Positions 1 to 7,900 of a stretch of DNA of 12,351 nt are shown one piece after another. The notes under the pieces are model-generated. The model worked only from the letters and a program-made list of their open reading frames with translations, was not told the DNA's origin and made no database searches. The stretch spans positions 1 to 12,351 of the forward strand of contig JAUVQU010000054.1 in assembly GCA_030597965.1 (NCBI GenBank). Direction: 5' to 3'. Position 1 is the first letter of the stretch; each line of letters starts with the position of its first letter. The DNA is from Cellvibrionaceae bacterium. GTDB lineage: Bacteria; Pseudomonadota; Gammaproteobacteria; Pseudomonadales; Cellvibrionaceae. Made by a program: the position numbers and the translations under genes.

Positions 1-89
1 ATCGTTAAAAAGCCTGCTACGCTAAAAGCGCCTATTGAAGGGAAGCAACCCTTTGATTTCCATGAAACGCTAAAGCAAGGAGTGCCGTT

Positions 90-164
90 ATGCGTAACAT
101 TATCTATATCATCGGCCTGATCGTTGTCGTCCTGTTTATTCTTTCACTGCTCGGTCTGCGTTAG
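90..164 (+). CDS. 24-residue single-pass membrane miniprotein
   Basis: This short reading frame starts at an ATG preceded by AGGAG (78-82) at a good 7-base spacing and ends in TAG. The product is MRN, then an unbroken hydrophobic run of about 20 residues rich in I, V and L, then a terminal Arg. That is the right length for one membrane-spanning helix with a very short cytoplasmic start. A Rho-independent terminator follows about 40 bases downstream, so the unit looks self-contained. Tiny hydrophobic proteins of this kind occur in many proteobacterial genomes and are usually unannotated; I cannot assign a function. A second frame is open from position 1 to 120 and overlaps this gene, so the tail of an upstream gene could also end here. 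The case rests on the ribosome binding site, the clean hydrophobic profile and the terminator. Confidence 0.6.
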   Translation: MRNIIYIIGLIVVVLFILSLLGLR

Positions 165-203
165 GTCGTATTCTCAACGACTTAGTGCTATTTGAGTGCT
201 CTG

Positions 204-238
204 AAACGCCCGCTTCCTTCCAGCGGGCATTTTCTTTA
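204..238 (+). terminator. Rho-independent terminator after the miniprotein gene
   Basis: GCCCGCT (208-214) pairs with AGCGGGC (222-228) around a 7-base loop and is followed by a T-rich tract (ATTTTCTTT). On the + strand it would end the miniprotein transcript. The short A run before the stem may give weak termination of the convergent minus-strand gene as well. Confidence 0.8.
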
Positions 239-263
239 CTTGTCTTGTGCTTCTGTACATCGG

Positions 264-584
264 TTAGGCGCAGTCAGCGGCGCCTTGCCCAAACATATCG
301 AACATCAATTCTCGACCGAGTGGCGTCAAAACGAAGCGACCGTAGTCGTTAAGCATGGCGGCATCGCTCTCTTCCAACGTCTTCTGACAAAGCGCCCAAC
401 GAGGGTGCTGATGGCGCAGAGCGTCTAGCTCCTGGCGTGACAACCCACGCTGCGGCAGCGTGATCGTTTCGAGCACGTGGCCGCTCTCATACAGCAGCTC
501 TGCCATGCTAGAAAGGCAGTGGCGTAAGCTACGCTGAATGTGAAAAGAGGCAGTCGACGCAGAGGGTAGCGCTTCAGCGGGCAT
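264..584 (-). CDS. hypothetical 106-residue soluble protein
   Basis: I do not recognise the family. The chosen ATG (582-584 on the + strand, read in reverse) has an AGGAG nine bases upstream (complement of 594-598). An in-frame ATG at 630-632 would add 16 residues but lacks as good a site. The predicted protein has no signal peptide or membrane segment. Its middle is helical-looking (SLRHCLSSMAELLYESG), it contains LSRQELDALRHQHPRWALC, and its C-terminal half has LTPLGRELMFDMFG, which suggests a compact alpha-helical fold. The gene is convergent with the miniprotein gene and faces away from the flagellar block, so it is probably not part of it. Base composition matches the core genes. Another long frame overlapping its upstream side (425-769, minus) has no supporting features. 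Confidence 0.6.
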   Translation of the reverse strand: MPAEALPSASTASFHIQRSLRHCLSSMAELLYESGHVLETITLPQRGLSRQELDALRHQHPRWALCQKTLEESDAAMLNDYGRFVLTPLGRELMFDMFGQGAADCA

Positions 585-981
585 GGGGTGTGGCTCCTGC
601 AATCGCAGCGAAATGGAGTTGCTGCGGTGCATTGTAAAGCAGGGTTGGGTGTTAGACCAAGGTCTATATTTTTCGCGCCGTGTCGTCGCACCCAGGGAGA
701 AAAAGATGGCGAGCTGTCAAAAAATTGCAGCTTTTGATGTTTATATTTAACGCTTCCAATAATATTCAAACTTTTTTTAGATTCGTATTGTTACTTGTTT
801 TTACATATAGATACTTAAAAATTAGTCATACTGTTTAACTCGTGTTTTTTATTGCCGAGAATTATATGACATCGTTAATTTTTAACCGTCACTACGGACT
901 GTCGTACTACGCTAGGAAGTGTGTTGCCTCTTGATTAGGAGTGGCTAATAGCGAGTAAAACGCACCACTAAAGGTTGGATT
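585..981. other. AT-rich intergenic region between the 106-residue gene and fliD
   Basis: About 400 bases without a convincing gene. The part nearest 600-720 should hold the minus-strand gene's promoter, but I cannot pick clear boxes. From about 720 to 850 the DNA is strongly AT-rich, with runs such as CTTTTTTTAG and TGTTTTTTATT, as expected for a promoter-proximal, possibly bent segment. The sigma28-like promoter of the first fliD lies at 835-861. This leaves a leader of roughly 110 bases, long compared with the roughly 40-60 bases of the next two flagellar genes. Confidence 0.5.
835..861 (+). promoter_or_regulatory. sigma28 (FliA)-like promoter of the first fliD, imperfect
   Basis: TTAA (835-838), 15 bases, then GCCGAGAA (854-861). 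The enterobacterial FliA consensus is TAAA-N15-GCCGATAA, so spacing is exact with one mismatch in each box. The match is weaker than at the two downstream flagellar promoters, and transcription would start near 868. Confidence 0.55.
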
Positions 982-2337
982 ATGGCTTCTATTACATCGT
1001 TAGGTATCGGTTCTGGTTTGGATCTCAATGGCTTGCTGACCCAGTTGCAGCAAGCAGAGCGCGCTAAACTCGAGCCCATTCAGCAGCGTATCGAATCAGA
1101 GCAAGCACAAATTTCTGCCTATGGGCAGCTGCAAAGCGCTCTGTCTTCGTTCCAGGCTTCTACCAAGGCACTGAATGAGCAAGATGCGTTTGAAAGCCTG
1201 AGTACTAGCGTAGAGGGAGGCGCCGTTACTGCCGTTAGCGATAATGAGGCTCAAGCAGGTCAATACGATATTCAAGTCGATCAGCTAGCAACAGCAGGCA
1301 GCTTAGTGACGGAGCGCCTGGACGCGCCTGATACAGCACTGGTTTCTGGTCAGCAATCGCTAACGTTCTCTCTAGCAGAAGGCAGCATAGATCCCATTAC
1401 GCTTGAGGATGGCAGTACGCTAGAAGACATGCGGGATGCGATCAACGCTCAGAGTGAGGGACGTTTAAGTGCTTCTATTATTAATGATGGTGAAGGTTAC
1501 CGCCTATCTGTGAATGCAACAGAAACTGGCGCTGCTGCTAGTATCCAAAGCACCAACTTCACGCAAATCTTGGACGCTGGCGTCACCACCAGTGATACCC
1601 AGGTGGTGCAGGCGGGCCAGGATGCCGCGTTCAACGTCAACGGCATTGATATCGTGAGCGCTACCAATCGTGTCGAAGGTGCCATTCAGGGGCTGACGCT
1701 GACGTTGTCAGAAGCCAATGCAAGCAGCACCGTCACCGTTTCTCAGGATAGTGATGCGATTCGCGAGCAATTGACGGCATTCGTCGACGATTATAACGCT
1801 CTGAAGAATACGATAGGGAGTCTCACGGCCTACAACCCAGAAAGTGATAGCGCCGGCGAGCTAAATGGCGACAGCGCTACGCGGGCCGTCGAAACCACAC
1901 TTCGCCAGGCATTGAGCAGTCGTACCAGTGGCGATAGTTTCAACATGCTGTCTGACATTGGTATCTCGTTGCAGTTGGATGGAACGTTGGAGGTCGACGA
2001 CGAGCAACTCAATGGCATTATCGCTAACCAACCCGATCAATTAGCGAATTTCTTTGCAGGAGCATCAAGCGAGGGTGGCATGGCAGGACAAATTTCATCA
2101 GCGATTGAGCAGCTTGTAGGAACCAATGGTCGGTTGGAAAGCGCCGTGAGCAGCTCAGAGAGTCGTGTGGCATCGTTAAATGATCGCTTTGCTACCACAG
2201 AGAGCCGAATCGACCAGACTGTGGAGCGCTACCGCGCGCAGTTCGCTGCTATGGACAGCATGGTAGGCCAGATGAACCAGACTAGCGCTTACCTGTCTCA
2301 GCAACTCGCGACGTTAGGACAAACAGGTCAAGGCTAA
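982..2337 (+). CDS. fliD: flagellar filament cap protein FliD (first tandem copy)
   Basis: FliD forms the cap at the tip of the growing flagellum and folds exported flagellin into the filament. The 451-residue product begins with the FliD N-terminal signature (ITSLGIGSGLDLNGLLTQLQ), which carries the export and coiled-coil region. A variable middle of beta-rich cap domains follows, with the conserved NRVEGAIQGLTLTL near residue 230. The C-terminal FliD domain ends in a helical stretch with YRAQFAAMDSMVGQMN. Length is normal for the family and the protein is acidic with no cysteine. The ATG has AAGG at 971-974. A strong terminator follows, and the next gene is a second fliD. No fliS or fliT chaperone gene follows, although that is the common arrangement. 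Assignment to FliD is firm; which copy is the main cap cannot be told from sequence. Confidence 0.95.
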   Translation: MASITSLGIGSGLDLNGLLTQLQQAERAKLEPIQQRIESEQAQISAYGQLQSALSSFQASTKALNEQDAFESLSTSVEGGAVTAVSDNEAQAGQYDIQVDQLATAGSLVTERLDAPDTALVSGQQSLTFSLAEGSIDPITLEDGSTLEDMRDAINAQSEGRLSASIINDGEGYRLSVNATETGAAASIQSTNFTQILDAGVTTSDTQVVQAGQDAAFNVNGIDIVSATNRVEGAIQGLTLTLSEANASSTVTVSQDSDAIREQLTAFVDDYNALKNTIGSLTAYNPESDSAGELNGDSATRAVETTLRQALSSRTSGDSFNMLSDIGISLQLDGTLEVDDEQLNGIIANQPDQLANFFAGASSEGGMAGQISSAIEQLVGTNGRLESAVSSSESRVASLNDRFATTESRIDQTVERYRAQFAAMDSMVGQMNQTSAYLSQQLATLGQTGQG

Positions 2338-2359
2338 CTTTGGCTCGTTCCCTTTTTCT

Positions 2360-2390
2360 GGCCTAGAGATCTCTCTAGGCCTTTTTGTCT
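2360..2390 (+). terminator. Rho-independent terminator between the two fliD genes
   Basis: GGCCTAGAG (2360-2368) pairs with CTCTAGGCC (2373-2381) around ATCT, followed by TTTTTGTCT. The perfect 9-base-pair stem with a U tract separates the two cap genes into different transcripts. Confidence 0.9.
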
Positions 2391-2410
2391 CTTCACTACC
2401 ATCATTCCGC

Positions 2411-2437
2411 TAAAGTTTCTCTCCCTGCTGCCGATAA
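2411..2437 (+). promoter_or_regulatory. consensus sigma28 (FliA) promoter of the second fliD
   Basis: TAAAGTTT (2411-2418), 11 bases, then GCCGATAA (2430-2437). This is an exact match to the classical late flagellar promoter TAAAGTTT-N11-GCCGATAA. Transcription should start near 2444, giving a leader of about 37 bases. Confidence 0.92.
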
Positions 2438-2480
2438 TATATTCAGTCATACTATTTTCATTTAAAAGGAGCTGAGCCTC

Positions 2481-3863
2481 ATGGCGACGATTACCTCTCT
2501 TGGCGTTGGTTCAGGTTTGGATTTGAATGGCCTGTTGACTCAGTTGCAAGCCTCTGAACGGCAAAAGCTAACGCCACTGACCCAGCAGCAGAATACGCAA
2601 CAGACCAAGATTTCGGCGTACGGGCGTTTGCAGTCGGCTATGGATCGCCTGCAAGAATCGATTACCGCGTTGAACGATACGTCTACCTTCCGTCAGCAGA
2701 CCAGTACGGTGACAGGTGAAGGTGTTAGCGCCAACGCGGGTGAAACCGCCAATGCAGGTCGTTACGATATCAACGTGACTCAACTTGCCAAAGGTGGAAG
2801 CGTCGCCTCCAATAGCGTAGCAATGGATCAGGTGTTGACGACGGCCGCTACCACGTTAACCATCGATTTTGGTGCCACTTATACGAACGGAAGCTTTGAT
2901 GCGGGGGCTGCGCCTCTCAGCAGCTACTCCCTAGACATTGCCGCCGATAGCACCCTTGAGGACGTGCGCGACCAAATCAATGCCGACGCTGAGTCTGGTG
3001 TCACGGCTTCTATCGTTAACGACGGGACTGGTTATCGACTGGCGCTGAGCTCCAAAGAAACAGGCAAAGAGGCTTCGGTAGTCGGTTTTTCAGGGCTGGA
3101 TCAGCTCACCATGGACAGTGCTACGCTGCGCCCTGGTCAAGATGCTGAACTCGAAGTGAATGGGATTGCCATCACTGGGATGACCAACCGTATCGAAGGA
3201 GCTATCCAAGGGGTAACACTGGATATCTCTGCCGTGTCAGAGAGCCCAGTATCTTTGGTGATAGAGCGTGACGAAGCGTCGTTGAAGGAAACGATCGAAG
3301 AGTTCGTCAGCACCTATAACGAAGTGCGCTCCACCATCGACCGGATGACGGCTTTCAATGGTGAGGGCGAAACTGCTGGGGAGCTGCTAGGCGACCGCAC
3401 AGTGCGCACCATAGAGAACCGAATTCGTCGCGATATTACTGATAGCTTAGGTAACGGTGACCTGAATCGCCTTGCGCAAATTGGCATCGATATCGATGAG
3501 CGTGGTCGTCTCCAAATCGATGAAACAACGCTTGATGAAGCCATTGCCACCAACGTAGAAGGGCTAACGTCCTTCTTTGCAGGGGAGACCGAAGAAGGCG
3601 GCTTTGCTGGACGTTTGAATACCACACTTGAATCGATCACGGCTGACGACGGTATCATCCAAGTATCCGTTGATAGTGCCGAGAGGCGTATCGAGAACCT
3701 CGACGAGCGAATTGCGCGCACTGAACTTAGCATCGAGCGCAATATTGAGCGTTATCGCAGTCAATTTGCACAGTTGGATGGCATGATCGCACAGATGAAC
3801 TCGACGGGGGCATATCTGGCTCAGCAGTTCAGTATGTTGAGTGCCATGCAGAGTAATAACTAA
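2481..3863 (+). CDS. fliD: flagellar filament cap protein FliD (second tandem copy)
   Basis: A second complete cap protein of 460 residues. It shares 42 of its first 66 residues with the upstream copy (counted by eye), including SGLDLNGLLTQLQ and ISAYG. It also keeps the same landmarks: GYRL in the middle, NRIEGAIQGVTLDI, and the C-terminal YRSQFAQLDGMIAQMN. The middle differs more, with a short extra stretch around residues 130-150 (GATYTNGSFDAGAAPLSSYS). This fits FliD generally, where outer domains vary and export and assembly helices are conserved. The start has AAGGAG (2466-2471) nine bases upstream. I see no terminator before the flagellin promoter, so some read-through into flagellin is possible. 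Both copies are intact, so this is a paralogue pair and not a gene plus a relic. Confidence 0.95.
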   Translation: MATITSLGVGSGLDLNGLLTQLQASERQKLTPLTQQQNTQQTKISAYGRLQSAMDRLQESITALNDTSTFRQQTSTVTGEGVSANAGETANAGRYDINVTQLAKGGSVASNSVAMDQVLTTAATTLTIDFGATYTNGSFDAGAAPLSSYSLDIAADSTLEDVRDQINADAESGVTASIVNDGTGYRLALSSKETGKEASVVGFSGLDQLTMDSATLRPGQDAELEVNGIAITGMTNRIEGAIQGVTLDISAVSESPVSLVIERDEASLKETIEEFVSTYNEVRSTIDRMTAFNGEGETAGELLGDRTVRTIENRIRRDITDSLGNGDLNRLAQIGIDIDERGRLQIDETTLDEAIATNVEGLTSFFAGETEEGGFAGRLNTTLESITADDGIIQVSVDSAERRIENLDERIARTELSIERNIERYRSQFAQLDGMIAQMNSTGAYLAQQFSMLSAMQSNN

Positions 3864-3902
3864 CTTCGTTACATTGTTTTACAAAAAAAAGGCATATTTC
3901 TC

Positions 3903-3929
3903 TAAAGATTCTGACTGAGCCGCCGTTAA
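3903..3929 (+). promoter_or_regulatory. sigma28 (FliA) promoter of flagellin
   Basis: TAAAGATT (3903-3910), 11 bases, then GCCGTTAA (3922-3929). Spacing is exact, with one mismatch in each extended box compared with TAAAGTTT-N11-GCCGATAA. Transcription should start near 3936. The -10 box lies inside the left arm of an inverted repeat described separately. Confidence 0.85.
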
Positions 3930-3973
3930 TTAAAATAACGGCGGTTGACCGCCGCAAAGCAGGCCACATGGCC
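3920..3973 (+). promoter_or_regulatory. alternating GC-rich inverted repeats at the flagellin promoter and leader
   Basis: CCGCCGTTA (3920-3928) is complementary to TAACGGCGG (3936-3944) across a 7-base AT-rich loop. The second arm is also complementary to ACCGCCG (3948-3954), giving a tight alternative hairpin from CGGCGGT (3939-3945). A third small hairpin, GGCC-ACAT-GGCC, follows at 3962-3973. Arm one overlaps the -10 box and lies upstream of the predicted start, so the mRNA would contain only the second and third hairpins, starting almost at its 5' end. Possible roles are mRNA stabilisation by a 5' hairpin or a protein-binding operator in the DNA. No U tract follows, so it does not look like a normal terminator for the fliD gene. 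The structure is seen directly; the role is inference. Confidence 0.5.
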
Positions 3974-3997
3974 AGTTAATCTTCAAGGAGCACTTCC

Positions 3998-4819
3998 ATG
4001 TCTGTGATCAATACGAACATCACTGCCCTGATCGGTCAGAACAACCTGTCTAACTCCCAGGCAATGCTGGCCAAGGCGCAAGAGCGTCTGTCTTCTGGCC
4101 TGCGTATCAACAGCGCTGCTGACGACGCTGCTGGTCAAGCCATCGCTAACCGCATGAGCGCTCAAATCACGGGCATGCAGCAAGCTCAGCGTAACACCAA
4201 TGACGGTATTTCTCTGGCACAGACCCAAGAAGGCGGTCTGAACCAGATCAGCGACAACCTTCAGCGTATTCGTGAGCTGGCAGTTCAGGCCGCAAACGAT
4301 ACCAACACTGCAGAAGACCGCTCTTCTATCCAGCTGGAAATCGACGAGCGCGTTTCTGAAATTACTCGTGTCGCTGAAGCAACCACCTTCAACGGAACCA
4401 ATCTGTTGAATGCTGCAGGTACGTTGAACATCCAGGTTGGTGCCAACACCACTGCTGACGTTGATAACCTGTCTATTAACACCGTAGACGCTACCGCTAG
4501 CGCGTTGAACATCGATGCTCTCAGTGTTGCTGACTTCAGCTCTGCTCAGCTGGCTATTGATGCGGTTGATAGTGCTCTGCAAAGCATTGATGACAACCGC
4601 GCTACACTGGGTGCGACCATCAACCGTTTCGAATCAGTACTTGAGAACCTCACCACTGACGTCACTAACCTGTCAGAAGCACGTTCGCGCATCCAAGACG
4701 CTGATTACGCCGAAGAGGTATCGAACCTGACGCGTGCACAGATTCTGCAACAGGCAGGTACTTCTATGCTGGCTCAGGCGAACCAGACGCCGCAGTCTGT
4801 ACTGTCTCTGCTGGGCTAA
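3998..4819 (+). CDS. fliC: flagellin (filament subunit), short form
   Basis: This encodes the structural subunit of the flagellar filament, exported through the flagellar apparatus and polymerised under the FliD cap. The 273-residue protein has the conserved D0/D1 N-terminus (MSVINTNITALIGQNNLSNS, LSSGLRINSAADDAAGQAIA, LQRIRELAVQAAND) and the C-terminal D1/D0 helices ending in QANQTPQSVLSLLG. The segment LQRIRELAVQ corresponds to the region that mammalian TLR5 recognises in gammaproteobacterial flagellins. Only about 60-70 residues (roughly 140-205) separate the conserved halves, so this is a minimal flagellin without large outer domains. That middle is rich in Ser and Thr, possible O-glycosylation sites. 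The start has AAGGAG (3985-3990) at 7-base spacing. Codon use is strongly biased (CTG, AAC, CGT), as for a very highly expressed gene. The large glycosyltransferase gene follows. Confidence 0.97.
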   Translation: MSVINTNITALIGQNNLSNSQAMLAKAQERLSSGLRINSAADDAAGQAIANRMSAQITGMQQAQRNTNDGISLAQTQEGGLNQISDNLQRIRELAVQAANDTNTAEDRSSIQLEIDERVSEITRVAEATTFNGTNLLNAAGTLNIQVGANTTADVDNLSINTVDATASALNIDALSVADFSSAQLAIDAVDSALQSIDDNRATLGATINRFESVLENLTTDVTNLSEARSRIQDADYAEEVSNLTRAQILQQAGTSMLAQANQTPQSVLSLLG

Positions 4820-4851
4820 TTGCCACGAAGTTAAAGCAAGAAATAGCAGCG

Positions 4852-4880
4852 AAGGCTGGCCATTGGCCAGCCTTTTTTGT
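4852..4880 (+). terminator. Rho-independent terminator of flagellin
   Basis: AAGGCTGGC pairs with GCCAGCCTT (core arms 4854-4860 and 4866-4872) around CATTG, and TTTTTT (4873-4878) follows. It separates the flagellin transcript from the large enzyme gene that starts 56 bases later, so that gene needs its own promoter or limited read-through. Confidence 0.92.
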
Positions 4881-4935
4881 ATGTCAGATCGCGTTACAAT
4901 GACATCTCACTTCATGTCTGCAGGGTTAGGAAAGA

Positions 4936-7900
4936 ATGTCTCGGAAAAAGTCGAAACGTACAAATAAACCAGCTAACTCTAGTGCGCTGAAACCAGCTAT
5001 GCATCACTACCTGCAAGAGTTTCAGGAGCATTTCGACAACCGACGTTATGCCCAAGCACTTGCTATAGCAAATCGCTTGATAGACACTTTTCCTAAGTCT
5101 CCAGAAGTATGGGAGTTAAAAGCGAATGCGTTGGGTAACCTTAATCGAATGCGGGAAGCGTCTGATGCTATGGCGACTTCATGCTCTTTACTGCCTCATC
5201 AAAACACAAAAGCATCAATAAAGTATGCACAGTATCTTTTGCTTGCTGGTTTTGCTGAAGAAGCATTGAAAGTACTACTGCCATTGCACAAATATGAGCC
5301 TCGTAACGTCAAGGTGTGGACATGGACAAGTCGTGCTTACCATGTTTTGGGGCGTATTGAGCATGCACTAGATGCCAATGATAAAGCATGCGATATAAGC
5401 CCCAATGACCCTGAGGCACTTTTGTGGCGAAGCCGAATCATGGATCAAGCCAAAAGACCTACGGAGGCCCGCAAAGCAGCTGTCAAGCTAAAAGGAATTG
5501 CACCTGCCCGTTTAGGTGTTAGCAACCATATTGCTAGTCTAGACCTTCGTGAAGGGCTTTATGAGAGTGCTGAGCAGCATTTCAATGATGAGCTAAAGCT
5601 CCAGGATAATTCAAGTGTGGCTACTAATCTGTTGGTGGCCAAACATTATAACCCCACATATACAGTAGATGATATTTATAAAGCTGCTCGTGAGTGGCAG
5701 AACAAGTATGTAAATAGTGATCTGGTGAACAGGGCGAGTACAAAAAAATATTCGAATAAGCGGGTGCGTATAGGACTATTGTCGGGCAGCTTTAGAATTC
5801 ACCCTGTTGGACAAATGATCTTGCCAGCACTGCAGAATTTGGATAATAGAGAATTAGAGCTCTTTGCATATAGTACCAATCAAACAACTGACAAATTAAC
5901 TCAGAGAATTAAGAAGTGCGTCAATAAATGGGTTGATGTGGCTGGTTTAAACGAAGATGAACTTGATAACCAAATACGTCAAGATGGAATTGATATTCTG
6001 ATCGATTTAAATGGTGGTGGTGAGGGATCTCGCTACCAAGTAATTTCAAGAGAACCAGCGCCATTGATCGTCAAATGGGTGGGGATGTTGATCAATACTA
6101 CAGGGCTTGACTGTTTCGATTATCTTCTAAGTGACGGTATCGAGACACCTCTGAATGTAGATAAGTTATATACTGAAAAGCTGATTCGCCTGCCAGACGA
6201 TTACGTTTGTTACCATATTCCTGATTATATCCCCGATGTTAATGGGCTGCCTGCATTAAAGAATGGCTATATAACATTTGGTTGCTTGAACAACCCTGCT
6301 AAGTTATCTCCGCCACTAATCAAAGAGTGGGCTGACTTACTCAAAGAAATTCCTAATAGCAAGCTGTTATTACGTGGCATACAGTTTGAGGGGGAGGAGT
6401 TCTGTAAACGTATGGAGTCTCGGTTCTTTGAGCATGGAATAGATCGGGATCGTTTGATATTACAGGGGCCTGCAAGACACCAAGAGTTTTTAACTACTTA
6501 TCAAAGTATTGATATTGCATTAGATACATGGCCATACTCCGGTGGTTTGACTACGTGTGAAGCCCTTGCAATGGGGGTGCCTGTAGTGACATGCGTAGGA
6601 CCTACTTTTGCAGGGCGCCATAGCGCAACGCATTTGGCAAATGCGGGGCTGCCCGAACTTGTAACTGATAATTGGGAAGACTTCCGCAAGCGGGCTAAAG
6701 AACTTGCAAGTGACTTGCCCAATTTAGCAGTGATACGTGCTGCGCTACGTACGATTTTAAAAGAATCGCCTGTATGTGATGGTGCTCGTTTTGCTAAAAA
6801 TTTTACGAAAGCGATGCGTGGTATATGGCAGCGTCACTGTGAAGGGAAGGCTCCAGAGGCACTCACTTTTAATAAGGAAGGGGATGCTTGGTTTGCAGGT
6901 GAGGAGGAGCCCGTAACTCTAGCGGAGGTAGACATCATGCCTGAGCCGCAAGAAGCCCACTCTGAGTGGAAACTGGATAGCCCCATAATGGTTATAGATA
7001 ATGGTGCTAGATTCGCTCGTCAATCAAAATTTGCTGAATGGATGCAGACAGGTAACTTTGCTGTTATTACCTTCGATCCTGGAAGTTTGTTAACTAACAG
7101 AGCCGATGAGTTAAAGCGGTTAGGTGATTGGCATCATTACCCTCATGCCACCTTAGGTGATGGTAATGATGCAACGTTATACGCTACGCTGGACCCAGAA
7201 CAAACAGGCACTCTCGAGCCTTTAGAAAAGCAGCAAACTAAAGAGCAGGATGACCCCTTACGCGTGTTATCAACCCTGCCAATCAGTACGGTTCCTCTGC
7301 AAGCGATAGAAGGCCTTCCAGGGGTCGATCTTCTCGTTATAGACGATTTAAATAACAGCTTGTCTTTGCTTAATAATTCAGGAAAGTATCTTGAGGGTGT
7401 TTTAGTCATAGATGCCAAGATTAAAATAACTCCAACCCACAAAGATCAACTTACTTTAGAGTGTATGGAGAGCTGGGCTTATCATAACGATTTTAAATTG
7501 TATGACTTTTACATTTCTGGCTATGATTACTTGCTTGAGAAGGACAATCAGCTATCAAAGGTAAAAAATGCAAGTACAATATTGGCAACTTATGTGCGTG
7601 TGCCTGAGAAGCTGAAGAGTATGACCGATGCTGAAAGAGCGAAGTTAAGATATATTTTGAATTCGGTATGTTTTTGTGGCGATAGAACAAGAAAGCTTGA
7701 GAATTTTGTTGATAAATCTAGTTTAAATTTTGAAAGATGTCGAGAGCTGACTGAAGGAATTCAGTCGCCAACGCAAGCCAAGGCTATATTAGAATTGATT
7801 AATTCCTTTAGCTACGCAGGCGTTGAAGAACTTAGAGGCGTTGTTAGCTTGTGTGAAGAAAGAATGAGAGAAAATGCAGGCAATAACGCAGCCTTTTTTA

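Noticed and set aside
1..120. Open frame from the window start to a TGA at 118-120, possibly the tail of an upstream gene
   Set aside because: Only about 39 codons are visible, with no recognisable motif, and it overlaps the miniprotein gene, which has a better-supported start. It cannot be judged without upstream sequence.
425..769. 114-codon minus-strand frame
   Set aside because: It overlaps the better-supported 106-residue gene in another frame, spans the AT-rich gap, and has no ribosome binding site or recognisable motif.
3983..4582. 199-codon minus-strand frame opposite flagellin
   Set aside because: It is a shadow produced by the strong codon bias of flagellin and has no independent support.
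4873..4900. Possible sigma70 promoter for the large enzyme gene (TACAAT at 4895-4900)
   Set aside because: The -10 box is good, but the only possible -35 at normal spacing is the T tract of the flagellin terminator. The true promoter or read-through cannot be decided.
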